This document shows positions 8,613 through 16,496 of a stretch of DNA of 22,514 nucleotides, in pieces (the stretch's first letter is position 1; every line of letters starts with the position of its first letter). The notes under the pieces are model-generated. The model saw nothing but the letters and a program-made list of their open reading frames with translations, did not search any database and was not told the origin of the DNA. Both the position numbers and the translations under genes were made by a program. The DNA is taken from positions 1-22,514 of the forward strand of contig JASBRM010000374.1 of assembly GCA_030149405.1 (NCBI GenBank), given 5' to 3'. This stretch comes from Neptuniibacter sp. Lineage in GTDB: Bacteria; Pseudomonadota; Gammaproteobacteria; Pseudomonadales; Balneatricaceae.

Positions 8613-9536
8613 TTAGAAGTTGTCACGTTTGAATTTTGCGAACTGGCCGACGATACCGCTGCGGAAACTCAGTACACAGATCACAAACACAACGCCCATG
8701 ATGATGTGGATGTAGTTACCCAGCTCACCGCCAGACAGATAGTTCTGCATGGTGACGATGAACCCGGCACCCAATACAGGGCCAAAGATCGTGCCTACAC
8801 CGCCAACCAGTGTCATCAGGATGACCTCACCGGACATGTGCCAGTGCACATCGGTCAGGGATGCCAGGTTGAAGACCAGAGATTTTGTCGAACCCGCCAG
8901 TGAAGCCAGTGCAGCAGAGATAACAAATGCCACCAGCTTGTAGCGGTTAACGTCGTAACCCAGAGAGGTGGCACGGTCTTCATTCTCGCGAATGGCTTTC
9001 AGGATCTGGCCGAATGGAGAGTGCACAGTACGGTTAATCATCCAGAAGCCCGCAATGAAGATCGCCAGAACGAAGTAGTACATCACCAGATTGTCAGACA
9101 GATCGATCAGACCAAACAGTGCGCCACGGGGCACACCTTGCATACCGTCTTCACCGTTAGTGAAAGGCGCCTGCAGATAGAAGAAGAACACTAACTGCGC
9201 CAGAGCAAGGGTCACCATTGCGAAGTAGATGCCTTCACGTTTTACTGCCAGCTTGCCGAAGATCGCACCCAGCAGGCCACCTGCAACCATCCCTGCAATA
9301 ATCGCCAGTTCAGGTGTCAGGCCGCTGTTAATCATCAGATAACCGGTCACATAACCGCCGGTTCCAAGGAAGGCTGCATGGCCAAAAGAGAGTAATCCAG
9401 CAAAACCCAGTAGCAGGTTAAAAGCGCAGGCGAACAGGGCGAAGCAAAGCACCTTTGCCAGAAAGACCGGGTAGAGCACCATCGGAGCCAGCAGTGCGAT
9501 TGCCAGCAGGACTAAATTCAGTTTCATCTTATTCAT
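8613..9536 (-). CDS. LivM-type ABC transporter permease
   Basis: A 307-residue inner-membrane permease, the second transmembrane subunit of a branched-chain-amino-acid (HAAT) type importer. It is strongly hydrophobic, with the family segment NLLLGFAGLLSFGHAAFLGT near the N-terminus, the cytoplasmic loop GQILKAIRENEDRATSLGYD (coupling region), and SLTDVHWHMSGEVILMTLVG towards the C-terminus. A longer frame opens at 9599 inside the preceding permease gene. The ATG at 9536 is favoured because GGAGGA stands about seven bases before it and the protein then begins directly with the first membrane helix. The start is 16 bases after the LivH-type stop. Substrates of this family extend well beyond branched-chain amino acids, to amides, urea and aromatic acids. 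Confidence 0.93.
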   Translation of the reverse strand: MNKMKLNLVLLAIALLAPMVLYPVFLAKVLCFALFACAFNLLLGFAGLLSFGHAAFLGTGGYVTGYLMINSGLTPELAIIAGMVAGGLLGAIFGKLAVKREGIYFAMVTLALAQLVFFFYLQAPFTNGEDGMQGVPRGALFGLIDLSDNLVMYYFVLAIFIAGFWMINRTVHSPFGQILKAIRENEDRATSLGYDVNRYKLVAFVISAALASLAGSTKSLVFNLASLTDVHWHMSGEVILMTLVGGVGTIFGPVLGAGFIVTMQNYLSGGELGNYIHIIMGVVFVICVLSFRSGIVGQFAKFKRDNF

Positions 9537-9552
9537 AGGTTTCTCCTCCGGC

Positions 9553-10440
9553 TCAGGCTTCTTTACCGAACAGACCGGCAGGTTTAAGAAGCAGGACAAT
9601 AACCATCACCAGAAAGATCACTGTATTGGAGGCTTCTGGGTAGAAATACTTGGTCAGGCCTTCGACGATTCCCATGCCAAGACCTGTAATGATTGCGCCC
9701 CCGATCGAACCCATGCCACCGATAACAACAATGGCGAATACAACGATCAGGATGTTGGAACCCATATCCGGGGATACTGAATATACTGGCGCTGCCATTA
9801 CTCCGGCAAAACCTGCCAAAGCCACACCAAAACCAAAGGTCAGAGTCACAATAAGAGGGACGTTGATACCAAATGCCTGCATCAGCTGTGGGTTCTCAGT
9901 ACCCGCCCGCAGGTAGGCGCCCAGTTTGGTTTTTTCCATCATCCACCAGGTGCCTACACAGACCATTACCGAAACAATGATGATCCAGGCGCGGTAATTA
10001 GGCAGGTACATAAAGGGTAGGCGTGTGCCACCTTTCAGCTCCTCAGGTACGGCGTACGAGAGGCCAGAAGAACCAAATGCATGGGTAAAGGCACCCTGAA
10101 TAATCAGAGCCAGCCCAAAGGTCAGCAGGAGGCTGTAAAGGTGATCTTCATTAGCGATTGGGCGAATCAGGAATCGTTCCATTAATACGCCAACCAGGCC
10201 GACGGTTATCGGTACCAGAATCAGTGCGAACCAATAATTCACACCAAGGAATTTCAGTGCCAGCAGGGCAATGAATGCACCCAGCATGTACATAGCACCC
10301 TGGGCAAAGTTAATAATTTTAAGCAGACCAAAAATGATCGCTAGCCCAAGACTGAGCAAGGCGTAAAAGGAGCCATTAATCAGCCCGACCAGTAACTGGC
10401 CGAAAAGGGCAAACAGATTGATATCAAAAATTGTAGCCAT
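9553..10440 (-). CDS. LivH-type ABC transporter permease
   Basis: A 295-residue inner-membrane permease that pairs with the LivM-type subunit. It has the expected run of about eight hydrophobic helices. Family-typical segments are GLINGSFYALLSLGLAIIFG and LKIINFAQGAMYMLGAFIAL near the N-terminus, the loop ERFLIRPIANEDHLYSLLLT, the coupling segment LRAGTENPQLMQAFGINV, and VIGGMGSIGGAIITGLGMGI near the C-terminus. Length is normal. The ribosome-binding site before ATG 10440 is weak (GAGA). The 117-base gap to the binding-protein gene holds two strong hairpins and looks like an expression step-down point. Confidence 0.95.
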   Translation of the reverse strand: MATIFDINLFALFGQLLVGLINGSFYALLSLGLAIIFGLLKIINFAQGAMYMLGAFIALLALKFLGVNYWFALILVPITVGLVGVLMERFLIRPIANEDHLYSLLLTFGLALIIQGAFTHAFGSSGLSYAVPEELKGGTRLPFMYLPNYRAWIIIVSVMVCVGTWWMMEKTKLGAYLRAGTENPQLMQAFGINVPLIVTLTFGFGVALAGFAGVMAAPVYSVSPDMGSNILIVVFAIVVIGGMGSIGGAIITGLGMGIVEGLTKYFYPEASNTVIFLVMVIVLLLKPAGLFGKEA

Positions 10441-10481
10441 GAGATGTCTCTACTTTTAGCCTTGAATTGATGGGCAAGGGT

Positions 10482-10545
10482 GGGGCACTACTCACATCAT
10501 TGAGTCAGTAGTGCCCCGGTCACACCTGTTACAGTTAAGGTGTGA
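10482..10545 (-). repeat. Tandem stem-loops between binding-protein and permease genes
   Basis: GGGGCACTACT (10482-10492) is a perfect inverted partner of AGTAGTGCCCC (10507-10517), an 11-bp stem. TCACACCT (10520-10527) pairs with AGGTGTGA (10538-10545), an 8-bp stem. Neither is followed by a T-run on the minus strand. In binding-protein-dependent transporters, hairpins at this place often protect the abundant binding-protein mRNA from 3' decay and lower permease expression; that role is inferred here. Confidence 0.75.
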
Positions 10546-10557
10546 ATGGCATAACAA

Positions 10558-11766
10558 TTAAGAGAAGTTGCACTGAGCCTGCATTGGGTTGTATGCCTCT
10601 GCAGCTGGGATTACTTCAATTACTTTGTAGATGTCGCCATCGCCATTACGCTCTGCGGCTTTCTTAATCTCTACATAGAGCATGTCGTGAACCATGCGGC
10701 CATCAGGGCGCAGCTCGGCATTACGGGAGAAGAAGTCTTCAGGTTTAGTCTGCTTCATCTTCTTGATCACAGTGTCAGAATCATCTGTACCCGAATCTTT
10801 TACGGCATTCAGGTAGTGCATAGTCGAAGAGTAAACGCCGGCGTGGATCATGCTTGGAATACGGCCATGACGTTCTTCAAAACGTTTGCCCCATTCACGT
10901 GCTTTGTCGTCCAGATCCCAGTAGAAACCAGTCGTCAGACGCATGCCGCCTGCTACAGATGGGTCCATTGCCTGAGCGTTCTGGGTGAATACCAGCAGAC
11001 CTGCAACGTCCATCTGTTCAGTTAAGCCAAACTCAGTTGCTGCTTTCAGAGCGTTTACCGTGTCGTTACCGGCATTCGCCAGTGCCACTACGTCAGCGCC
11101 TGAAGCCTGTGCCTGCAGGATGTAAGAGGAGAAATCAGTTGTGCCTAGTGGCGCACGCACGTTGCCAACCACTTCGCCACCGTTTGCTTTAATTACTTTG
11201 GAGGCTACCCCTTCTAGTGCGTGCCCAAAGCTGTAATCAGCCGTGATGAAGAACCATTTTTTCTTGCCTGCCTGCACCATTGGCTTAACTGTGCCGTTCG
11301 CCAGTGCTACAACGTTATAAGTCCAGTGAACGTTGTATGGGTTGCAGGATTTTGTAGTGAAGGTGTTAGAAGCAGAGCCCGAGATCAGGGTGATTTTCTT
11401 GTTGTCTGCATTCACTTTAGAAACTGCACCGGATACAGCAGAAGATACCAAGCCGCCAATTGTATCTACGCCTTCATCTTCAACCCACTTACGAGCGATG
11501 GAAGAGGCGATGTCTGGTTTTAGCTGAGAGTCAGCAGATACGATTTCGATATCCTGACCCAAAACTTTGCCGCCAAAATCTTCAACAGCCATCTTTGCTG
11601 CCGTTACACAGCCTGGGCCACAGATATCTGCGTAAGTACCGCCCATGTCGGCCAGTATGCCGATTTTGATTTTGCCATCAGTTGCTGCAACAGCACTGCC
11701 AGCCATAGTTGCTGCAACCACTCCAGATACAACAGCGGACATAACAGACTTGTTTATTTTTTTCAT
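10558..11766 (-). CDS. Periplasmic substrate-binding protein of a Liv/HAAT-type ABC transporter
   Basis: A 402-residue type I periplasmic binding protein (Peripla_BP_6-like). The N-terminus is a Sec signal peptide, with MKKINKS, a hydrophobic stretch and AGSAVA then ATDGK, so cleavage is near residue 27. The mature start KIKIGILADMGGTYADICG and the segments SGSASNTFTTKSCNPYNVHW, FFITADYSFGHALEG and VVALANAGNDTVNALK resemble the amide/urea/aromatic-acid-binding branch more than classical LivJ/LivK. Cysteines in the N-terminal GPGC region, the TKSCNPY segment and the C-terminal QCNFS may form disulfides. ATG 11766 follows CGGAG. It lies between the LivF-type ATPase and the permease genes. Family assignment is firm; the ligand is unknown, but the neighbouring CoA ligase suggests a carboxylate. 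Confidence 0.93.
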   Translation of the reverse strand: MKKINKSVMSAVVSGVVAATMAGSAVAATDGKIKIGILADMGGTYADICGPGCVTAAKMAVEDFGGKVLGQDIEIVSADSQLKPDIASSIARKWVEDEGVDTIGGLVSSAVSGAVSKVNADNKKITLISGSASNTFTTKSCNPYNVHWTYNVVALANGTVKPMVQAGKKKWFFITADYSFGHALEGVASKVIKANGGEVVGNVRAPLGTTDFSSYILQAQASGADVVALANAGNDTVNALKAATEFGLTEQMDVAGLLVFTQNAQAMDPSVAGGMRLTTGFYWDLDDKAREWGKRFEERHGRIPSMIHAGVYSSTMHYLNAVKDSGTDDSDTVIKKMKQTKPEDFFSRNAELRPDGRMVHDMLYVEIKKAAERNGDGDIYKVIEVIPAAEAYNPMQAQCNFS

Positions 11767-11806
11767 TTTCTGACTCCGGTTGGATTTTAGTATTGTTATT
11801 TGGCGT

Positions 11807-12559
11807 TCAGACGCCCAGATAGGTATTCAGAAGTTCGGTTTTTGCTTCCAGCTCTTCAGCCAGCACTTCTTCAACGATGTGGCCGTGTTCCATCACGTAG
11901 TGACGGTCGGCAATCGGTGCGGCAAAGCGGAAGTTTTGTTCTACAAGCAGGATGGTGAGACCACGCTCTTTGAGCTGACCAAGAACCTCGCCCAGTTTTT
12001 GAACAATGACAGGGGCGAGACCCTCAGTTATCTCATCCAGTAGTAGGATATTGGCGCCGGTACGCAGAATTCGGGCTAAGGCAAGCATCTGCTGTTCACC
12101 ACCGGACAAACGTGTGCCCTGACTGGTGCGGCGTTCATATAGGTTTGGGAACATTTCGTAGATTTCTTCTACGCTCATGCCGTCAGAGCGGACAGCAGGA
12201 GGAAGCATCAGGTTTTCTTCGACATTCAGGCTGGAGAAGATGCCACGCTCTTCAGGGCAGAAGCCAAGACCAAGGTGAGCAATTTTATGTGCAGGCATAT
12301 CAATGGTTTCGTGACCGTTGACTACAATCTGACCGCTGCGTTCACCTACCATATTCATGATTGCTTTGAGAGTAGTCGAGCGGCCTGAGCCGTTGCGACC
12401 CAGGAGCGTAACAAGCTCACCCTGATTCACGCTCATATCAATGCCGTGAAGAATGTGGGATTCGCCATAGAACGCATGCAGGTTGTTGATACGGATCTTC
12501 TCGCGGTGATTACCGTGCTGAGCCTGCTGCTGAGTGCTGATATTTACCTGTTGGTTCAT
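11807..12559 (-). CDS. LivF-type ABC transporter ATP-binding protein with Arg in the Walker A lysine position
   Basis: A 250-residue cytoplasmic ATPase subunit. It shows Walker A as LLGRNGSGRST (residues 52-62), the signature RLSGGEQQMLALARIL, Walker B with catalytic Glu in ILLLDEITEGLAP, and a switch His region LLVEQN. The usual lysine of GxxGxGK(S/T) is arginine here (R60, codon CGC on the minus strand), which normally lowers ATP binding or hydrolysis strongly. The partner LivG-type protein keeps its lysine. An N-terminal extension of about 20 Gln/His-rich residues precedes the domain. Its start ATGA overlaps the LivG-type stop by four bases, indicating translational coupling. Confidence 0.94.
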   Translation of the reverse strand: MNQQVNISTQQQAQHGNHREKIRINNLHAFYGESHILHGIDMSVNQGELVTLLGRNGSGRSTTLKAIMNMVGERSGQIVVNGHETIDMPAHKIAHLGLGFCPEERGIFSSLNVEENLMLPPAVRSDGMSVEEIYEMFPNLYERRTSQGTRLSGGEQQMLALARILRTGANILLLDEITEGLAPVIVQKLGEVLGQLKERGLTILLVEQNFRFAAPIADRHYVMEHGHIVEEVLAEELEAKTELLNTYLGV

Positions 12560-13380
12560 GACGCAACCTCCGCTACCTGCTCTTTACGTTCTTCTTCAGC
12601 TTTCTCCTGCTCAACTTCGTCTGCCGCCGTACCCATATAGGCCTCACGTACACGAGGGTCTGCGGATACACTTTCGTAATTACCTTCAGTGAGAATGGCG
12701 CCGCGTTGTAAAACTGTGATGCGGTCCGCAAGTTTGGAAACTACATGCAGGTTGTGCTCAACCATCAGGATGGTGCGATCTTTAGAGACCTTTTTGATCA
12801 GGTCAGACACGAGACCGACATCTTCATGGCCCATACCCTGAGTGGGTTCATCCAGAAGCATCAGTTCAGGCTCAACTGCCAGTGTGGTTGCGATCTCAAG
12901 GGCACGTTTACGACCGTAGGAAAGATCTACCGTGGTGGTATTCGCGAAGCTTTCCAGGCCTACTGAGTCCAGTAGCTCCAGTGCTCGCTGATTCAAGCGG
13001 TTGAGAATTTTTTCAGATTTCCAGAAGTGGAAGCTGTTACCTTCTTTTCTCTGCAGGGCGATACGTACGTTTTCCAGCACAGTCAGGTGTGGAAATACTG
13101 CAGAGATCTGGAACGAGCGGATTACCCCTTTACGGGCAATGGCTGCGGGTTCCATTTTGGTAATATCGTCACCGTTGAAGAGAATCTGGCCTGAAGTCGG
13201 CTGTAGAAACTTGGTAAGCAGGTTAAAGACTGTGGTTTTACCTGCGCCATTCGGTCCGATCAGGGCATGTATGTGTCCGCGGGTGATGTTCAGATTTACA
13301 TCATCAACAGCGGTGAAACCTTTGAAGGCTTTGGTCAGATTTCGGGTTTCAAGAATGAAATCCTGCGTTGGCTGGGTCAT
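12556..13380 (-). CDS. LivG-type ABC transporter ATP-binding protein
   Basis: A 274-residue ATPase subunit and the first gene of the minus-strand cluster. Motifs are canonical: Walker A IGPNGAGKTT (K48), signature DLSYGRKRALEIAT, Walker B LMLLDEPTQGM, and switch region LMVEHNLHVV. The signature reads LSYGR rather than LSGGQ, a common variant in LivG proteins. The C-terminal tail after about residue 245 is unusually rich in Glu and Lys (EVEQEKAEEERKEQVAEVAS) and likely helical. The start at 13380 has a weak Shine-Dalgarno sequence (GAGTAG). It is transcribed divergently from the histidine kinase gene 227 bases away, so the promoter for the whole transporter-to-ETF-QO cluster should lie in that gap. 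Confidence 0.95.
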   Translation of the reverse strand: MTQPTQDFILETRNLTKAFKGFTAVDDVNLNITRGHIHALIGPNGAGKTTVFNLLTKFLQPTSGQILFNGDDITKMEPAAIARKGVIRSFQISAVFPHLTVLENVRIALQRKEGNSFHFWKSEKILNRLNQRALELLDSVGLESFANTTTVDLSYGRKRALEIATTLAVEPELMLLDEPTQGMGHEDVGLVSDLIKKVSKDRTILMVEHNLHVVSKLADRITVLQRGAILTEGNYESVSADPRVREAYMGTAADEVEQEKAEEERKEQVAEVAS

Positions 13381-13607
13381 CTTGTTGCTACTCTTTTCAG
13401 TCCAAAGTGCGCGAATAACGGCGTGCGACTTCAGTTGTTTTTGTTATAAGCAACACATTAAAGATGAATGTTTTCCCAACTGTTTTGTAAATCTAACCTA
13501 AGCTTTCCAAATCTAACGAAATGTAACAAAGTGCCGAACGGTGCTTACTTTGTGATACATTCGGGCTATCTCCAGTGGAAAAACCATAATTAAAAAAACC
13601 ACAAATT
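13381..13607. promoter_or_regulatory. Divergent control region between transporter cluster and two-component system
   Basis: This AT-rich 227-base gap must hold promoters for both directions. On the minus strand a TATAAC hexamer (13448-13443) is a possible -10 box for the transporter cluster, but no good -35 box stands 16-18 bases before it, which fits an activator-dependent promoter. The phased direct repeats at 13489-13527 lie upstream of it. ACAAAGT (about 13527-13533) and ACTTTGT (about 13547-13553) form a further inverted pair. No clear sigma-70 promoter or strong Shine-Dalgarno sequence is visible for the histidine kinase gene, and no sigma-54 site was found. Confidence 0.6.
13489..13527. 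promoter_or_regulatory. Three phased direct repeats, candidate response-regulator operator
   Basis: AAATCTAAC occurs at 13489-13497 and again at 13509-13517, and the variant AAATGTAAC at 13519-13527. Starts are 20 and 10 bases apart, so all copies face the same side of the helix. OmpR/PhoB-type regulators bind tandem direct repeats with about one helical turn spacing, and the neighbouring regulator is of that type. Relative to the possible minus-strand -10 box the repeats lie about 40 to 80 bases upstream, suitable for activation. Confidence 0.5.
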
Positions 13608-16496
13608 ATGTATCGCCGTTCTCCAATTACTATTCGTCTTTTCTTGATGCTGCTGGTCCTGATCAGCAGTATTTTTGGCTCGATCTACTGGTTTACGGTT
13701 CCCCTGATTAAAGAGAACGTCTTTGGTCTGGAGCTGCACACCAATCGTCAGGTACTTAATATTGTGTATGACCTGGCGAATCGCATGTATTCCAGTACAG
13801 AAACCTATGTCGATAAAACCCTGAACTCCCATGAGCAACGACTGGACTCATTACTTGATCTGGCTGAGGACTACATCGAGGTCACCCAGAGAGAGGGCAG
13901 GAAGCAGGACAAAACTGAAAACCAGATCTGGCAGCAGATCTTTACGGACTTAAGACAGTTTGAATTTGGTAATAACGATTACCTTTGGATTGCTGACTAT
14001 GACGCCAGGTTGCTTTCTCATCCTGCAGATCAGTTCCATCAACGGGATATGTCTAAGTTTACTGATCCTGAAGGTACCCTGATTATTCCGAAAATCCTTA
14101 AGCTGGCACGTAAGGATGGCCAGGGCTTCTATAAATATAAATGGAACCGTCTGGGTAATACGCAAATTATCGATAAGTACTCCTATGTAAGGGACTACCC
14201 AGAATGGGGGTTTGTTATTGGTGCAGGGGTATATATTGAGGACATACATAAGGAAGTGCAGGCGCAGAAACAGCAGGCAATTTTAGAGATCAATAAGGCG
14301 CTTAAAAATATAAAGATTGCCAGTAACGGCTATCTGTTTGTGTTTGATTCAGCCGGTAATATGTTGTTTCACCCCAACCCAAATATTCACGGTATTAACT
14401 TCAGAAAACAGTTAAACCCGGTCACGCAGAATCCGATTTACCTGGATCTCATGGCTGTGGCTGATACGGGTGAAGAACTGTATTACAAATGGGATAAGCC
14501 TGACGATCAGGGAAATTATGAATATGAAAAACTGTCTCTGGTAAGGCATCTTTCAGGCTTTGACTGGTACATTAGCTCTTCCGTCTATCTCGATGATTTA
14601 AAAGCAAGTTCTGTGCAGTTGAGCCAGCGAATTATGGCCATGGGCTTCTTTGCTTTATTGGCTGCCATCGTGGCGGCATTTCTGTTTGCAGAGTGGCTAA
14701 CTTCCCCAATTAAGAAGCTTTCATTAACCGCTTATAAGATCAGTCGCGGAAATCTTTCGGCCAAAACCGGCATCAATCGTGATGATGAATTAGGCTTATT
14801 GGCAGAGTCATTTGACTACATGGTTGATCGCCTCAGGGATAATATCGATACCCTGAACAGTAGGGTTAAATCGCGTACCAAAGAGCTTTCTGAATCGAAT
14901 ACTCAATTGTTAAGGGCAGTGGATTCTCTCGAAGTCACTCAATCTGAACTGCGTGCTCATGAAAGCCGTCAGCGAATGATTCTTGATGCGCTACCCGCAC
15001 AGATTGCATACGTCGATAACCAACTGAGATTTGTCTTTGCAAACCAGCAATATCGCGAGGTGTTTAACCAATCCAAAGAGGAGATTGAAGGTAAGTCTTT
15101 GGTTGATGTGGTTGGTGCAGAGATGTTCGAAATGCTGGGGCCGTACATTGAACGCGCGCTCGAAGGAGAGCATCCGGTTTATGAATACCGCTTACAGCAT
15201 AAGGGCGAAGAGATCATAACCCGCCGTACTATGATGCCGTTTTTATCTGAGCAGGGAGAGATTGATGGATTCCTGACCTTATCCATTGATATTACCCACG
15301 AGCGAGAAGCAGAACGACGGATGGCCGAAGCCAGTAAAATGAAAGCGGTAGGTCAGATGTCCGGCGGTCTTGCCCATGATTTTAATAATCTGCTAACAAT
15401 CATTCTGGGTAATCTGTTACAGCTGCAAAGTTCACCCACTATGGCTGATGAACAACAGTCGAATCTGGTGCCCGCTATTCGCGCTACCCGTCGCGGTGCT
15501 GATATGACAAGGCGCCTACTGGCTTTCTCCCGCCGCCAGTCTCTGTCTCCTGCACGTATCCGGCCGGAAACACTGATTCATGAGCTGGTGGACCTTTTAG
15601 CTGCACCGTTGCCTGAGAGTATTCAGCTTCGCACTCAGGTTAAATCCAATGCACCCGATGTTTATGTGGATGCCGCCCAGATGGAAGATGCTCTGGTGAA
15701 CCTGGCTTTGAATTCAGCCGATGCCATGCCTAAAGGTGGTGAGATTTGTCTTGTAGTCGAAGGCATAGACTCCTCCGAACCAGAAATCGCCCGGGGTGGT
15801 TTTGATGATGAGATCAAACCGGGTGACTATGTGATGATCAGGGTATGCGACAGAGGTGAAGGTTTCTCGGAGGAGGCGTTGAAGAAAGCCTGCGAACCTT
15901 TCTTTACAACCAAGTCTACCGGGGCTGGCTCCGGATTAGGTTTGAGTATGGTTTACGGATTTGTGAAGCAGTCTAAAGGCTATTTGCGAATCGAAAATCG
16001 TAATGAGGGTCACGGCGCTTGTATTGATCTATTGCTGCCTGTGGCGACTGCAGAGCAAACATCCGAACCTGAACATGCAGTAAAACTCAATTTGATTCCT
16101 GTGGAACAGCCAGAGTCGGATCTTATCCTTCTGGTGGAGGATAACGATGATCTGCGCACTCTGGTGCGTCAACAGCTCATTGAGGCTGATTACAAAGTGA
16201 TTGAAGCATCCAGCGGGGATGAGGCTCTTAATCTGCTTGCAAGTATTGAGCAACTCGCTGGAGTGGTGAGCGATGTGGTTATGCCAGGTGAGAGTGATGG
16301 TTATGCTGTCGCTGAAGCCGTAAAAATATGCCACCCGAAAGCGTTTGTGGTGTTAATGACGGGTTATACAGAGAACAGTCCAGTCACGGATTTTGAAATG
16401 ACGCTGCTGCATAAGCCCTTCGAGCCGGCAAAATTAATAGAAGTACTTCCTGTTTGTAACCCAGTGAACAGGCAGAAGGAGGTCGCTGATGAGTGA
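13608..16496 (+). CDS. dCache-HAMP-PAS hybrid sensor histidine kinase with C-terminal receiver
   Basis: A 962-residue membrane sensor kinase. In order: membrane helix about residues 7-28; a periplasmic region of two Cache-like repeats (about 40-215 with DYLWIADYDARLLSHP, and 215-335 with GYLFVFDSAGNMLFHP); membrane helix 342-364; HAMP to about 418; coiled coil; PAS about 460-570 (QIAYVDNQLRFVFANQQYRE); HisKA with phospho-acceptor H590 in GGLAHDFNNLL; an ATPase domain with LALNSADAMP and SGLGLSMVYGF; and a receiver from about 838 with acidic VEDNDD and phospho-acceptor D889 in VVSDVVMPGE. Paired Cache_2-type modules often sense short carboxylates, fitting the divergent carboxylate cluster. No Hpt domain is present in it or nearby. 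It overlaps the response regulator start by eight bases. The ATG at 13608 has no good Shine-Dalgarno sequence, so the exact start is less certain. Confidence 0.93.
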   Translation: MYRRSPITIRLFLMLLVLISSIFGSIYWFTVPLIKENVFGLELHTNRQVLNIVYDLANRMYSSTETYVDKTLNSHEQRLDSLLDLAEDYIEVTQREGRKQDKTENQIWQQIFTDLRQFEFGNNDYLWIADYDARLLSHPADQFHQRDMSKFTDPEGTLIIPKILKLARKDGQGFYKYKWNRLGNTQIIDKYSYVRDYPEWGFVIGAGVYIEDIHKEVQAQKQQAILEINKALKNIKIASNGYLFVFDSAGNMLFHPNPNIHGINFRKQLNPVTQNPIYLDLMAVADTGEELYYKWDKPDDQGNYEYEKLSLVRHLSGFDWYISSSVYLDDLKASSVQLSQRIMAMGFFALLAAIVAAFLFAEWLTSPIKKLSLTAYKISRGNLSAKTGINRDDELGLLAESFDYMVDRLRDNIDTLNSRVKSRTKELSESNTQLLRAVDSLEVTQSELRAHESRQRMILDALPAQIAYVDNQLRFVFANQQYREVFNQSKEEIEGKSLVDVVGAEMFEMLGPYIERALEGEHPVYEYRLQHKGEEIITRRTMMPFLSEQGEIDGFLTLSIDITHEREAERRMAEASKMKAVGQMSGGLAHDFNNLLTIILGNLLQLQSSPTMADEQQSNLVPAIRATRRGADMTRRLLAFSRRQSLSPARIRPETLIHELVDLLAAPLPESIQLRTQVKSNAPDVYVDAAQMEDALVNLALNSADAMPKGGEICLVVEGIDSSEPEIARGGFDDEIKPGDYVMIRVCDRGEGFSEEALKKACEPFFTTKSTGAGSGLGLSMVYGFVKQSKGYLRIENRNEGHGACIDLLLPVATAEQTSEPEHAVKLNLIPVEQPESDLILLVEDNDDLRTLVRQQLIEADYKVIEASSGDEALNLLASIEQLAGVVSDVVMPGESDGYAVAEAVKICHPKAFVVLMTGYTENSPVTDFEMTLLHKPFEPAKLIEVLPVCNPVNRQKEVADE

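Noticed and set aside
8582..8626. Longer acyl-CoA synthetase start at GTG 8626
   Set aside because: It overlaps the permease stop codon and has no good ribosome-binding site, whereas GTG 8581 follows GAGGGAAG and gives an N-terminus of normal length for the family.
9537..9599. Longer LivM-type permease start at 9599
   Set aside because: The extra 21 residues lie within the LivH-type gene and are not membrane-like; GGAGGA before ATG 9536 decides the start.
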